This document shows, one piece after another, positions 9,352 to 17,291 of a DNA stretch of 64,000 nucleotides; position 1 is the stretch's first letter, and each line of letters begins with the position of its first letter. A model generated the notes under the pieces. The model did no database searches. It had not been told where the DNA came from and worked only from the letters and a program-made list of their open reading frames with translations. The DNA is from Lachnospiraceae bacterium (GTDB lineage Bacteria; Bacillota; Clostridia; Lachnospirales; Lachnospiraceae): contig JAFWZV010000020.1 in NCBI GenBank assembly GCA_017517305.1, positions 62,001 through 126,000 of the forward strand. The letters are read 5' to 3'. The position numbers were made by a program, and so were the translations under genes.

Positions 9352-10176
9352 ATGTTATCAAATAGTTGCACTATAGGATTAAATGTAAAGCTGGGAGTTA
9401 ATGTTTCTATTGGACACAATTGTATTGTTGAAGACAATGTTATCTTGGGAGATGACGTTTTTTTAGATAGTAATACAATTGTTCGTAGCGGAACGGTTAT
9501 AGGAGATAATTCTTTTATTGGAGCTAATTGTATAATAGGAGAATATCAGATGAATAACTGCAAAAGGAGTAATAGAGGTGATTATTCTTTGAATATTGGA
9601 GCAAATGCTCTTATTAGAAGCGGTACAATTATTTATTCTAATTCAAAAATTGGGAACAATTTTCAGACTGGTCACAGAGTTACTATAAGAGAAAAAAATA
9701 CAATAGGAAATAATGTAAGTATTGGTACATTGTCTGATATACAGGATAATTGTAAAATCGGAAATTATGTACGACTTCATAGCAATGTTTTTTTAGGTCA
9801 ATTAGCAACGATAGAAGACTATGTTTGGATATTTCCACATGTTATATTTACAAATGATCCAACACCACCATCAAATGAATTGATGGGAGTACATATAAAA
9901 TCATTTGCTATAATAGCTGCTGGTTCGATTTTATTGCCTGGAATAACAATCGAGGAAGATTCTCTGGTTGGAGCGGGTTCGGTTGTAACAAAGAATGTAG
10001 AAAAGTATTCCATAGTTGTTGGAAATCCAGCAAAATATATGGGAGATATTAGGAATGTGAAGAATAAAATAACTGGAGAAAATGCATATCCGTGGAGAGA
10101 ACATTTTGAACGTGGAATGCCATGGAGTGGCACCGGATATGACAAATGGATAAAAAATCAAGGAGCTGATTGTTAA
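9352..10176 (+). CDS. left-handed beta-helix acyltransferase (hexapeptide repeat, sugar N-acyltransferase type)
   Basis: 274 residues built from many [LIV]-G-x4 hexapeptide repeats (for example IGHNCIVEDNVILGDDVF and IGNNVSIGTLSDI) that form a left-handed parallel beta-helix trimer. FIFTND-type turn VIFTNDPTPP and the late coil GSVVTKNV precede a C-terminal tail YPWREHFERGMPW. Enzymes of this length include QdtC, which acetylates dTDP-3-amino-sugars from acetyl-CoA. With the ketoisomerase and aminotransferase in the same locus, that role is likely but inferred. The end of the gene forms the 5' arm of the terminator that follows. Confidence 0.88.
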   Translation: MLSNSCTIGLNVKLGVNVSIGHNCIVEDNVILGDDVFLDSNTIVRSGTVIGDNSFIGANCIIGEYQMNNCKRSNRGDYSLNIGANALIRSGTIIYSNSKIGNNFQTGHRVTIREKNTIGNNVSIGTLSDIQDNCKIGNYVRLHSNVFLGQLATIEDYVWIFPHVIFTNDPTPPSNELMGVHIKSFAIIAAGSILLPGITIEEDSLVGAGSVVTKNVEKYSIVVGNPAKYMGDIRNVKNKITGENAYPWREHFERGMPWSGTGYDKWIKNQGADC

Positions 10177-10198
10177 TACAATCAGCTCCTTGATTTTT
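10153..10198. terminator. bidirectional rho-independent terminator between the polysaccharide and purine operons
   Basis: A 16-bp perfect inverted repeat (10158-10173 with 10178-10193, arms TCAAGGAGCTGATTGT and its complement) has a 4-base loop. It is flanked by AAAAA on the left and TTTTT on the right, so it can stop transcription from both strands. The 5' arm overlaps the last codons of the acyltransferase gene. Confidence 0.9.
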
Positions 10199-10211
10199 GT
10201 ACACATAGATA

Positions 10212-11390
10212 TTAATGATGGAACAATCTAATCCCAGTAAATGCCATTGCCATTCCGTACTTATCACAGCACTCAATAACAGCGTCATCTCTGATAGAAC
10301 CGCCTGGCTGTGCGATGTACTTAACACCACTCTTTTTAGCTCTCTCAATGTTATCTGAGAATGGGAAGAATGCATCTGAACCAAGAGCAACATCCTCCAT
10401 CTGATCTAACCAAGCACGCTTCTCCTCAGCAGTGAACACCTCTGGCTTCTCCTTAAATACTCTCTGCCAAGCACCCTCTGCAAGAACATCCATGTACTCA
10501 TCACCGATGTAGTTATCGATGGCGTTATCTCTGTCTGCACGTCCAATAGTGTCAAGGAATGGAAGGTTAAGAACCTTTGGACACTGACGAAGTAACCAAT
10601 TGTCTGCCTTCTGACCAGCAAGTCTTGTACAGTGAACTCTTGACTGCTGACCAGCACCGATACCGATTGCCTGTCCACCCTTAGCGTAGCATACTGAGTT
10701 TGACTGAGTATACTTAAGAGTGATAAGAGCGATAATAAGGTCAATCTTAGCTGACTCAGGGATATCCTTGTTAGCAGTAACAACATTTGCAAGAAGCTCG
10801 TTGTTGATAGGAAGCTCATTTCTTCCCTGCTCGAAGCTAATACCGTATACCTGCTTAGTCTCAAGCTGCTCTGGTACGTAGTTTGGATCTATCTGAATGA
10901 TATTGTAGTTACCCTTTTTCTTCTGCTTAAGAATCTCAAGTGCTTCTGGCTCATAGCCTGGAGCAATAACACCGTCTGATACCTCTCTCTTAATAATCTT
11001 AGCTGTTGATACATCACATACATCTGAAAGAGCGATGAAATCTCCAAATGAAGACATTCTGTCAGCACCTCTTGCTCTAGCGTATGCTGATGCAAGTGGT
11101 GATAATTCACCTAAATCATCTACCCAGTAAATCTTTGCAAGAGTCTCATCAAGTGGAAGACCTACAGCAGCACCTGCTGGTGATACGTGCTTAAATGAAG
11201 TAGCAGCAGGAAGACCAGTTGCCTCCTTTAACTCCTTAACTAACTGCCAGCCGTTGAATGCATCAAGGAAGTTGATGTATCCTGGCTTGCCTGATAATAC
11301 CTGGATAGGAAGGTCCTGTCCGTTTGCCATATATATTCTAGATGGCTTCTGATTTGGGTTACAACCATACTTTAATTCTAATTCGTTCAT
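10212..11390 (-). CDS. purH: AICAR transformylase (PurH formyltransferase domain only)
   Basis: 392 residues corresponding only to the 10-formyl-THF:AICAR formyltransferase half of bifunctional PurH; the MGS-fold IMP cyclohydrolase half is absent. Visible motifs are the N-terminal [24 protein letters not shown] (the Lys-His catalytic pair), [30 protein letters not shown] and the C-terminal [25 protein letters not shown]. It converts ZMP (AICAR) to FAICAR in the last-but-one step of IMP synthesis. The missing last step is supplied by the PurO-type gene 79 bases upstream, and both lie behind a ZTP riboswitch. Confidence 0.96.
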   Translation of the reverse strand: MNELELKYGCNPNQKPSRIYMANGQDLPIQVLSGKPGYINFLDAFNGWQLVKELKEATGLPAATSFKHVSPAGAAVGLPLDETLAKIYWVDDLGELSPLASAYARARGADRMSSFGDFIALSDVCDVSTAKIIKREVSDGVIAPGYEPEALEILKQKKKGNYNIIQIDPNYVPEQLETKQVYGISFEQGRNELPINNELLANVVTANKDIPESAKIDLIIALITLKYTQSNSVCYAKGGQAIGIGAGQQSRVHCTRLAGQKADNWLLRQCPKVLNLPFLDTIGRADRDNAIDNYIGDEYMDVLAEGAWQRVFKEKPEVFTAEEKRAWLDQMEDVALGSDAFFPFSDNIERAKKSGVKYIAQPGGSIRDDAVIECCDKYGMAMAFTGIRLFHH

Positions 11391-11469
11391 GATTAATATA
11401 TTCCTTTCTTAAATGATCATTTGCTATACTCGCAGTCTGGCAAGACAAACCTGCAAACTGCCGTTATAC

Positions 11470-12183
11470 CTACTGGTTTTTATTGATTATTCTTGTCTCA
11501 TACTCACCAGTTGCAATATCAATAAATCTTACGAAGAGAGATACCTTGTTCTCTTCATTTAAGTTTGCCCAAAGCATATTAGTAAATGTATCGATGTCTC
11601 CATCAATCTCAACCCACTTTGGCTCACCCTCGAAACTTGGAAGTGGATTTCCATCATGCATATATGTGTGGATGAAATGTCCCTCACCAGCTACAGGGTT
11701 TTCATATGCAAATGTGTATCTGTTGCAAGCATCTGGATTACCGTTGTTGCTCTTTAAGATAGACATAGCATAGTTATAAGTACCATTTTCGATGTGCATA
11801 ACACCTGAGATTCTAGGAGTGTAGTTAGGACCATCTGGCTCAAACTCTCTAACTCTTAAGCTCTGCTCAAATGTAAGCTGCTTATCCATACCATCATAGA
11901 TAGTATCAGTCTGGTCACCGTTAGTTACGATTGTCTTGTTGCCAAGTACTCTAACAGGAGCGTAGATAATAAGTGATGGGTCAACAAGCTTTGAAGGGTC
12001 AAATGCCTGTGTGCGGATTCCCTCTCCGTCCTCTACGAATACTCTGTTACGGCTGTTCTCACTTCTACCCATAATAAAGTAACCAGTTACGGCCTTCTTG
12101 CCATCCTTTGACTTACCGATTACGATACCACGTCCTGGGTATGCATTGCTACTTAACTCAGTTGCTAGATTCTTCATCTCCAT
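11470..12183 (-). CDS. purO: IMP cyclohydrolase, PurO-type
   Basis: 237 residues matching the archaeal-type IMP cyclohydrolase family (a distinct Ntn-like fold, unrelated to the PurH N-terminal domain): YPGRGIVIGKSKDGKKAVTGYFIMGRSENSRNRVF at the N-terminus, then NYTPRISG. It closes FAICAR to IMP and thus complements the formyltransferase-only PurH downstream. Start ATG 12183 has GAGG 8 bases upstream; an in-frame ATG at 12177 is also possible. First gene of the operon, under the ZTP riboswitch. The symbol follows archaeal usage. Confidence 0.93.
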   Translation of the reverse strand: MEMKNLATELSSNAYPGRGIVIGKSKDGKKAVTGYFIMGRSENSRNRVFVEDGEGIRTQAFDPSKLVDPSLIIYAPVRVLGNKTIVTNGDQTDTIYDGMDKQLTFEQSLRVREFEPDGPNYTPRISGVMHIENGTYNYAMSILKSNNGNPDACNRYTFAYENPVAGEGHFIHTYMHDGNPLPSFEGEPKWVEIDGDIDTFTNMLWANLNEENKVSLFVRFIDIATGEYETRIINKNQ

Positions 12184-12274
12184 GGTTTATACCTCATTTC
12201 TTTAATTATATTTTAGGGTAAAAAGAAAGCCTACCCCATAGCCAAAGATAGCCACGCTTAAAGCATAGCTTAAT

Positions 12275-12363
12275 CTTGCCCAGGCGGTCGGCTAAAAAAT
12301 CATAGAAAATATGATTGGTGTACTCCACGTGGTTGATTCCACTTATCCGTCAGTCATACACCT
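12275..12363 (-). promoter_or_regulatory. ZTP/ZMP riboswitch (pfl motif) aptamer
   Basis: Read on the minus strand, this leader has the hallmark of the pfl/ZTP riboswitch: a first domain closed by GGTGTA/TACACC (12357-12362 with 12317-12322) containing GACTGACGG and CCACGTGG, then a linker, then the highly conserved GCCGACCGCCTGGGC (12292-12278). These RNAs bind ZMP/ZTP, the folate-starvation signal that is also the PurH substrate. It ends about 94 bases before the purO start. The expression platform (12184-12274) has a GC-rich part followed by CTTTCTTTTT on the minus strand, suggesting transcriptional attenuation, though I cannot fold it reliably by eye. Confidence 0.92.
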
Positions 12364-12368
12364 TTTTA

Positions 12369-12397
12369 AACATAACATTTAAGGGGATATATTTCAA
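12369..12397 (-). promoter_or_regulatory. sigma-A-type promoter for purO-purH
   Basis: On the minus strand TTGAAA (12397-12392), a 17-base spacer and TATGTT (12374-12369) lie just upstream of the ZTP aptamer, so transcription would begin about where the aptamer starts. Confidence 0.6.
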
Positions 12398-12509
12398 GTC
12401 TAAAACGAAAGTTTTCGACAAAAACTAACCATAATTTTTCTATAAAATATAAAGAGCGTATGGTATTATTTCCCTATAAATTATTCTTAGCTGATTCTTA
12501 ACCATATAG

Positions 12510-12520
12510 GGTGGTATAAT
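12510..12520 (+). promoter_or_regulatory. extended -10 promoter element upstream of the KdpDE-like genes
   Basis: TGGTATAAT fits an extended -10 (TGnTATAAT); no good -35 is visible at 16-18 bases. It would leave a ~100-base leader before the histidine kinase gene at 12630. The rest of 12398-12629 shows no gene and no further structure I can name. Confidence 0.45.
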
Positions 12521-12629
12521 CAATTCGAACATAATTCGACATAGATATAGCTCTTAGCCATGTGCAGAGTTTTAACTAACCGTAATCAAATATGGTGTAA
12601 GCATGGTGCTAGGGGAAATGGGGGATATT

Positions 12630-13700
12630 ATGAAATATAATAGTAAATTATGGATGAATCTGAGAAATATTTTAGTCACCATTCTGATTATAGTAGTATG
12701 CTTTATTTTATGTATAGCTGTAGAAAAATGGTTGAATACATATGTTCCAATACCGGCTATATTTACCTTGGGAGTATTTTTGATTTCTCTTATTACAAGG
12801 GGCTTTATATTCGGTATAGTGGCATCCTCAATTAGTGTATTAGCTCTGAATTATGCATTTACATTTCCTTATTTTAAATTCAACTTTACCATACCAGAGA
12901 ATTTGGTATCGGCAGTGGTAATGCTTATTGTAACTATGGTGTCCAGTGCACTTATCACTAAGGTTAGAAAGGCGGAGGAGGTCAGGGCGGAGTCCGAGAA
13001 GGAAAAGCTTAGAGCTAATCTACTTAGGGCAGTATCTCATGACCTTAGAACTCCACTTACTACTATATATGGCTCAGGTGCAGGTATAGCAGATAACTAT
13101 GACAGCTTGGATAAAGAAGAGATAGTGGAACTGGCACAAGGAATCAAAGAGGACGCTCAGTGGCTTATTAATATGGTGGAGAACCTGTTATCAGTAACTA
13201 AGATTAACGGACAAGGCGTTGCTTTGAAGAAGACACCTATAGTTTTGGAAGAGCTTATTGATACAGTTCTTGTGAAATTCAAATCCCTTAATTCTAATAT
13301 TAATGTGGAAGTTGACATACCAGAGGATTTTGTGATTATTCCTATGGATCCTGTGCTTATAGGACAGGTATTGATGAATATATTGGAGAATGCTGTACGC
13401 CATGGGGAAGATCTTACATACATAAATATTAAGGTTAGAACCTTAGGAGACAGAGCTATATTTGAGATATCTAATGATGGAAGAGAAATTCCTAGGGAAA
13501 TTATAGATCATGTTTTTACAGGCTATTATGAGAAGAAGAATAAGCCAGTAGATTCTAAGGAAGGTATGGGAATTGGTCTTTCTGTGTGTCATTCCATAAT
13601 TAAGGCACATGATGGAGATATTACAGTAGAGAATATTAAGCCTAGAGGCTGTTGCTTTAGATTCTGGTTAGGTTTGGAGGCAAATGATAATGAGTGCTAA
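12630..13700 (+). CDS. KdpD-like sensor histidine kinase (truncated form)
   Basis: 356 residues. Four N-terminal membrane segments (about residues 10-105) resemble the DUF4118 region of KdpD. A HisKA domain follows with AVSHDLRTPLTTIYG (phospho-acceptor His137), then an HATPase_c domain with GQVLMNILENAVRHG (N box) and EGMGIGLSVC (G box). The cytoplasmic KdpD and Usp domains found in full KdpD (~890 residues) are absent. Start ATG 12630 is chosen for the GGGGGAT site 5 bases upstream; ATGs at 12603 and 12618 are weaker. The response regulator overlaps its 3' end. No kdpFABC genes are in view, so the stimulus is unknown. Confidence 0.9.
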   Translation: MKYNSKLWMNLRNILVTILIIVVCFILCIAVEKWLNTYVPIPAIFTLGVFLISLITRGFIFGIVASSISVLALNYAFTFPYFKFNFTIPENLVSAVVMLIVTMVSSALITKVRKAEEVRAESEKEKLRANLLRAVSHDLRTPLTTIYGSGAGIADNYDSLDKEEIVELAQGIKEDAQWLINMVENLLSVTKINGQGVALKKTPIVLEELIDTVLVKFKSLNSNINVEVDIPEDFVIIPMDPVLIGQVLMNILENAVRHGEDLTYINIKVRTLGDRAIFEISNDGREIPREIIDHVFTGYYEKKNKPVDSKEGMGIGLSVCHSIIKAHDGDITVENIKPRGCCFRFWLGLEANDNEC

Positions 13701-14397
13701 ATATAAGATATTAATTGTAGAGGATGAAAAAAATATTAGGAATTTGGTTAAGACCATTTTGAAGGCTAATGGATATCAGGTGTTTGATGCAACTAATGGT
13801 AGCACTGGTATGATAATGTATAATTCTCATTGTCCGGATTTGATTATCTTAGACTTAGGTCTTCCTGATATAGATGGTGTACAGTTTATTAGAGAGATTA
13901 GACAGGTGTCACAGACACCTATTATAGTTCTTTCTGCACGACATAAGGAAAGTGATAAGGTAAGTGCCTTAGATCTTGGTGCTAATGATTATGTGACAAA
14001 ACCCTTTGGTATGGAGGAGCTTCTTGCTAGAGTGCGTGCAACCCTTAGAAATACCTTAATCAAGGAATCTGGTGGTGATTTTAAAGGGGTTAAGTTTACT
14101 GTAGATAACCTCACCTTAGACTATGATAAGAGAAGAGTTATGATTGATGGGGGAGAGATTCATCTCACTCAGACAGAGTATAACATAGTTGAATATCTTA
14201 GTATTCATTCGGGTAGAGTTCTTACATATGCTGATATAGTGAAGAAAATCTGGGGATTCTCAGATTCGGGAAGTATTAAGAAGCTTCAGGTTAATATGGC
14301 AAATATTCGTAAGAAGCTTAATGAGAAGCCTGGTGAGAATAGATATATTACCAATGAATTAGGTGTTGGATATAGAATGAATAGTGATGATAAATAA
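13690..14397 (+). CDS. KdpE-like OmpR-family response regulator
   Basis: 235 residues. An N-terminal receiver domain has ILIVEDEKN acidic pocket, the phosphorylation-site segment LIILDLGLPDIDG and PIIVLSARHKESDKV, with ANDYVTKPFG. The C-terminal winged helix has LTQTEYNIVEYL and GVGYRM. It should bind DNA as a dimer when phosphorylated by the overlapping kinase. ATG 13690 is preferred over 13684 because GGAGG then lies 9 rather than 3 bases upstream. The gene overlaps the kinase by about 11 bases, which suggests translational coupling. Confidence 0.93.
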   Translation: MSAKYKILIVEDEKNIRNLVKTILKANGYQVFDATNGSTGMIMYNSHCPDLIILDLGLPDIDGVQFIREIRQVSQTPIIVLSARHKESDKVSALDLGANDYVTKPFGMEELLARVRATLRNTLIKESGGDFKGVKFTVDNLTLDYDKRRVMIDGGEIHLTQTEYNIVEYLSIHSGRVLTYADIVKKIWGFSDSGSIKKLQVNMANIRKKLNEKPGENRYITNELGVGYRMNSDDK

Positions 14398-14420
14398 AAT
14401 CTAACAGAGGGGGAATTGTT

Positions 14421-14519
14421 ATGTGGATGGATATAGCAGTAGGGATTATGGCGGTTGTTGCCTTTGGAATAAGTGCAATATGTTATTTCGAAGGATTAAA
14501 GGATCACGACGACAAGTAA
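14421..14519 (+). CDS. 32-residue single-TM small protein
   Basis: A short gene missed by length cut-offs: ATG 14421 behind GAGGGGGAATTGTT, stop TAA 14517-14519, then a strong terminator. The product has one hydrophobic helix (DIAVGIMAVVAFGISAICYF) and a charged tail KDHDDK. Size and position next to KdpDE-like genes recall KdpF-type or other small membrane regulators, but no sequence match to KdpF is evident. It is probably cotranscribed with the two-component pair and shares their terminator. Function unknown. Confidence 0.7.
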   Translation: MWMDIAVGIMAVVAFGISAICYFEGLKDHDDK

Positions 14520-14545
14520 GCTTAAGTATTAATATAATATCGAGT

Positions 14546-14575
14546 GACCAGGAGACCTTTCTCCTGGTCTTTTTA
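14546..14575 (+). terminator. rho-independent terminator after the KdpDE-like operon
   Basis: The 10-bp perfect stem GACCAGGAGA / TCTCCTGGTC with a CCTT loop is followed by TTTTT. Confidence 0.93.
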
Positions 14576-14616
14576 GGTGTGTTTGTATTTTAATACTTAT
14601 TTCAACATATGTTTAG

Positions 14617-14645
14617 TTGATAATGACTTAAATTTGGAATATTAT
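14617..14645 (+). promoter_or_regulatory. promoter for the second two-component system
   Basis: TTGATA (14617-14622), a 17-base spacer and TATTAT (14640-14645), 65 bases before the response-regulator start. Confidence 0.6.
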
Positions 14646-14709
14646 ATTTATTAAATTAGGAATTATTGTGCATATGATTTTGATGATTTATGCGCTATGG
14701 AGGAATATT

Positions 14710-15381
14710 ATGTTTCAGATACTAATAGTTGAAGATGATGGGGAATTAAGACAGCTTTTTTCCAGAGTTCTTACCAAGAATGGATATGCAGTAACTGGTG
14801 TTACAAATGGCAAGGAAGCATTAGATGCTTTAGATAAAGGATATTTTGATGTTATTATATCAGATATTATGATGCCGGTTATGGATGGTTATGAGATGGT
14901 AAGTGCATTGAGAGAGGCTGGTAATACAACTCCTGTGCTTATGATTACTGCTAAGGGAGAATTCGATGATATGCGTCAAGGCTTTCTCTCAGGAACTGAT
15001 GATTATATGGTAAAGCCTGTAAATGTGAATGAGATGGTGCTTCGAGTTGGGGCACTTCTTAGACGTGCTCAGATGATAAACGAGAGAAGACAGGTTATAG
15101 GCGATACAGTCCTTGAATGTGATTCCCTTACTGTTACCTGTAATGGAGAGAAGACTATCTTGCCACAGAAGGAGTTTATGCTACTTTACAAGATGGCATC
15201 CTTCCCAGGGAAAATATTTACTAGACAGCAGCTTATGGATGATATCTGGGGATATGAGTCAGATACGGATACACATACCATAGATGTTCATATTGGAAGA
15301 CTTAGAGACAAATACGGGGATAATAAGGACTTTAAAATTGTTACCATAAGAGGCGTAGGTTATAAGGTGGTTAAGTTATAG
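14710..15381 (+). CDS. OmpR-family response regulator
   Basis: 223 residues: receiver domain with ILIVEDDGELRQL, phospho-acceptor segment VIISDIMMPVMDGYEM, TPVLMITAKGEFDD and TDDYMVKPV; then a winged-helix output domain with LPQKEFMLLYKMASFPGKIFTRQQLMDDIWG and the DxHIGRLRDK recognition helix. Start ATG 14710 follows GGAGGAATATT; an upstream in-frame ATG at 14668 lacks a ribosome site. The cognate kinase begins 10 bases after the stop. The target genes are not indicated by the sequence; such pairs in Firmicutes often respond to cell-envelope stress. Confidence 0.95.
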   Translation: MFQILIVEDDGELRQLFSRVLTKNGYAVTGVTNGKEALDALDKGYFDVIISDIMMPVMDGYEMVSALREAGNTTPVLMITAKGEFDDMRQGFLSGTDDYMVKPVNVNEMVLRVGALLRRAQMINERRQVIGDTVLECDSLTVTCNGEKTILPQKEFMLLYKMASFPGKIFTRQQLMDDIWGYESDTDTHTIDVHIGRLRDKYGDNKDFKIVTIRGVGYKVVKL

Positions 15382-15391
15382 GTGATTTCAT

Positions 15392-16441
15392 ATGAAGTTA
15401 ATTAGACGTAAGAGGAAAAAAGGATTTATACTATCAAATATTAATATTTTTTTCACCATACTTGTGTTGGTTGAGTTTATATTTACCATAGCATTTGCAT
15501 CCTTTGTTCAGTGGATATTAGAGAGCGTTTTACAGATAACTATTCCCACTACATTATTCCTGCTTTTGGTTGGTGCATTCATGGGTAGTGCTATAGCATT
15601 CCTGGTTAATAGAATATTCTTTGAACCTATACAAAAGCTTAAGGATGGAATGAACGATGTGTCTGATGGGGATTTTACTGTAAAGATAGATACCAACAGT
15701 CCTATCAATGAGGTGAAGGAGTTATATGATAGCTTTGATCTTATGGTGAAGGAGCTTTCGGCAACAGAAATTCTTCAGAGTGACTTTATGTCCAATGTTT
15801 CTCATGAGATAAAAACTCCCGTTAATGCTATAGAGGGATATGCTATGCTTCTTGAAAGTGAAGAGATTACACCTGAGGAGCAGCAGGAATATGTGGAGAA
15901 GATACTATTTAACACCAAAAGATTATCTGAGCTTGTGGGAAATGTGCTGTTGCTTTCAAAGATTGATAATCAGGCCATACCTAAGAACGAGAAGAAGTTC
16001 AGATTAGATGAGCAGATAAGACAGTCCATCATGCAGCTTGAAACTAAGTGGACAGAGAAGGATATAGAGCTTGATGTGGAGCTTGAACGTACAGAATTTA
16101 TAGGTAATGCAACGTTACTCATACACGTTTGGGATAACCTGATTAATAATGCTATTAAGTTCAACAATCATGGTGGAACAGTAAAGCTTAGGCTAAGCAG
16201 CAATGCTGACCGTGTAACATTTACCATAGAAGATAATGGTCCGGGAGTAAGTGAGGATGCAATAAAGCATATATTTGACAAATTTTATCAGGCAGACAGT
16301 TCTCACAGACAGGAAGGTAACGGATTAGGACTTGCTCTTGTTAAGAGAATAGTGGATTTGTATGAGGGAGATATTAAGGCTGAGAATCTTCCTGATACAG
16401 GCTGTAGGTTTACAGTAGTTCTTCCGGCAATGCAGGAGTAA
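15392..16441 (+). CDS. sensor histidine kinase (2 TM, HAMP, HisKA, HATPase_c)
   Basis: 349 residues. Two adjacent N-terminal membrane helices (about 18-75) leave almost no extracellular loop, so it probably senses within or at the membrane. A HAMP domain (about 75-125) follows, then HisKA with NVSHEIKTPVNAIEGYA (His138) and HATPase_c with WDNLINNAIKFN, FTIEDNGPGV and EGNGLGLALVKRI. It pairs with the preceding regulator. A small extracellular loop is typical of intramembrane-sensing kinases of Firmicutes. Confidence 0.94.
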   Translation: MKLIRRKRKKGFILSNINIFFTILVLVEFIFTIAFASFVQWILESVLQITIPTTLFLLLVGAFMGSAIAFLVNRIFFEPIQKLKDGMNDVSDGDFTVKIDTNSPINEVKELYDSFDLMVKELSATEILQSDFMSNVSHEIKTPVNAIEGYAMLLESEEITPEEQQEYVEKILFNTKRLSELVGNVLLLSKIDNQAIPKNEKKFRLDEQIRQSIMQLETKWTEKDIELDVELERTEFIGNATLLIHVWDNLINNAIKFNNHGGTVKLRLSSNADRVTFTIEDNGPGVSEDAIKHIFDKFYQADSSHRQEGNGLGLALVKRIVDLYEGDIKAENLPDTGCRFTVVLPAMQE

Positions 16442-16483
16442 ATTAAGTAAATATGGATTATTATAGTCCAAGAGGATGTTGAG

Positions 16484-16520
16484 GAGACTTATCTACGATA
16501 TGTAGGTAGGTCTCGTTTTT
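16484..16520 (+). terminator. rho-independent terminator after the second two-component operon
   Basis: Stem GAGAC..ATCTAC pairing with GTAGGT..GTCTC (two bulges), followed by GTTTTTATTT. Confidence 0.8.
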
Positions 16521-16556
16521 ATTTGTCAATAAATGTAAACGATTGTTGATTTTTGG

Positions 16557-16586
16557 TTGAAGTTTAGTTGCAAATTTTCATATAAA
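16557..16586 (+). promoter_or_regulatory. promoter for the plsC-like/ligase/ACP operon
   Basis: TTGAAG (16557-16562), 18-base spacer, TATAAA (16581-16586), 30 bases before the TTG start. Confidence 0.5.
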
Positions 16587-16615
16587 ATCAGGGAAATTAT
16601 AATGGAGGGGATATT

Positions 16616-17266
16616 TTGGTTAAGGATAAAAAAATAAAAAAAGATAACAATCCTATGATTATTTTACTTTCTGGTATATTGCGAGGCATATTGCGTTTGT
16701 ATGTGTATGTGGCGTATAGACCAAAGGTTATATATGAGAATAAAGAAACTAAGAAATATATTAAACGTAATCCGGTAATATTTATTCCTAATCATGTAAG
16801 TGCTCAGGATGGACCGGTGTGTTATTTTCTGTTTCCAAACAGCGCACTTATGGTAGCCAAGGATTGGTATGAGAAAAAATGGATTCGGTTTGCTGTTTAT
16901 AGCAGACCTGCTATTTCACTTGACAGACATAATCTTGATACGGCATGGCTTAGAGATGCGGTTGCTATGATAAAAGCGGGAAAGAATGTGTTTATCTTCC
17001 CGGAAGGACATACCAATAAAACCGGAGAGATAGATGAGTTTAAGGCAGGCTTTGCAATGCTCTCCGTTATGACTGGAGCACCGGTGGTGCCTATGTATAT
17101 TAATGGAGAGTATAATCCGGTGATAGGAAAAAGATTAAGGATTTATGTTGGAGACCCTAGGGAGCTAAGTCCGGAAGGAAAGGGTATGAACTCGGTATAT
17201 CTTAATGGAGAGTGTGAGCGATTTAAAAATATTGTGGTTTCCATGAAGAATAAATACAAAGAATAA
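16616..17266 (+). CDS. PlsC-like 1-acyl-glycerol-3-phosphate acyltransferase
   Basis: 216 residues. FIPNHVSAQDG holds the catalytic Hx4D motif (His60), and VFIFPEGHTNKTG is the FPEG substrate-binding motif of the LPLAT family. A hydrophobic helix at 15-35 anchors it to the membrane. It would move an acyl group from acyl-ACP or acyl-CoA onto a lyso-lipid. The start is TTG 16616, preceded by GGAGGGG at the right distance; no ATG fits. The following adenylate-forming ligase and acyl carrier protein could provide its acyl donor, making this a self-contained acylation operon. Confidence 0.88.
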   Translation: MVKDKKIKKDNNPMIILLSGILRGILRLYVYVAYRPKVIYENKETKKYIKRNPVIFIPNHVSAQDGPVCYFLFPNSALMVAKDWYEKKWIRFAVYSRPAISLDRHNLDTAWLRDAVAMIKAGKNVFIFPEGHTNKTGEIDEFKAGFAMLSVMTGAPVVPMYINGEYNPVIGKRLRIYVGDPRELSPEGKGMNSVYLNGECERFKNIVVSMKNKYKE

Positions 17267-17291
17267 GTATAGGAAAGGGACGAAGGAAAGA

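Noticed and set aside
11483-11773. Plus-strand frame opposite purO
   Set aside because: It is a reverse-frame shadow of a recognised enzyme with no ribosome site or family match.
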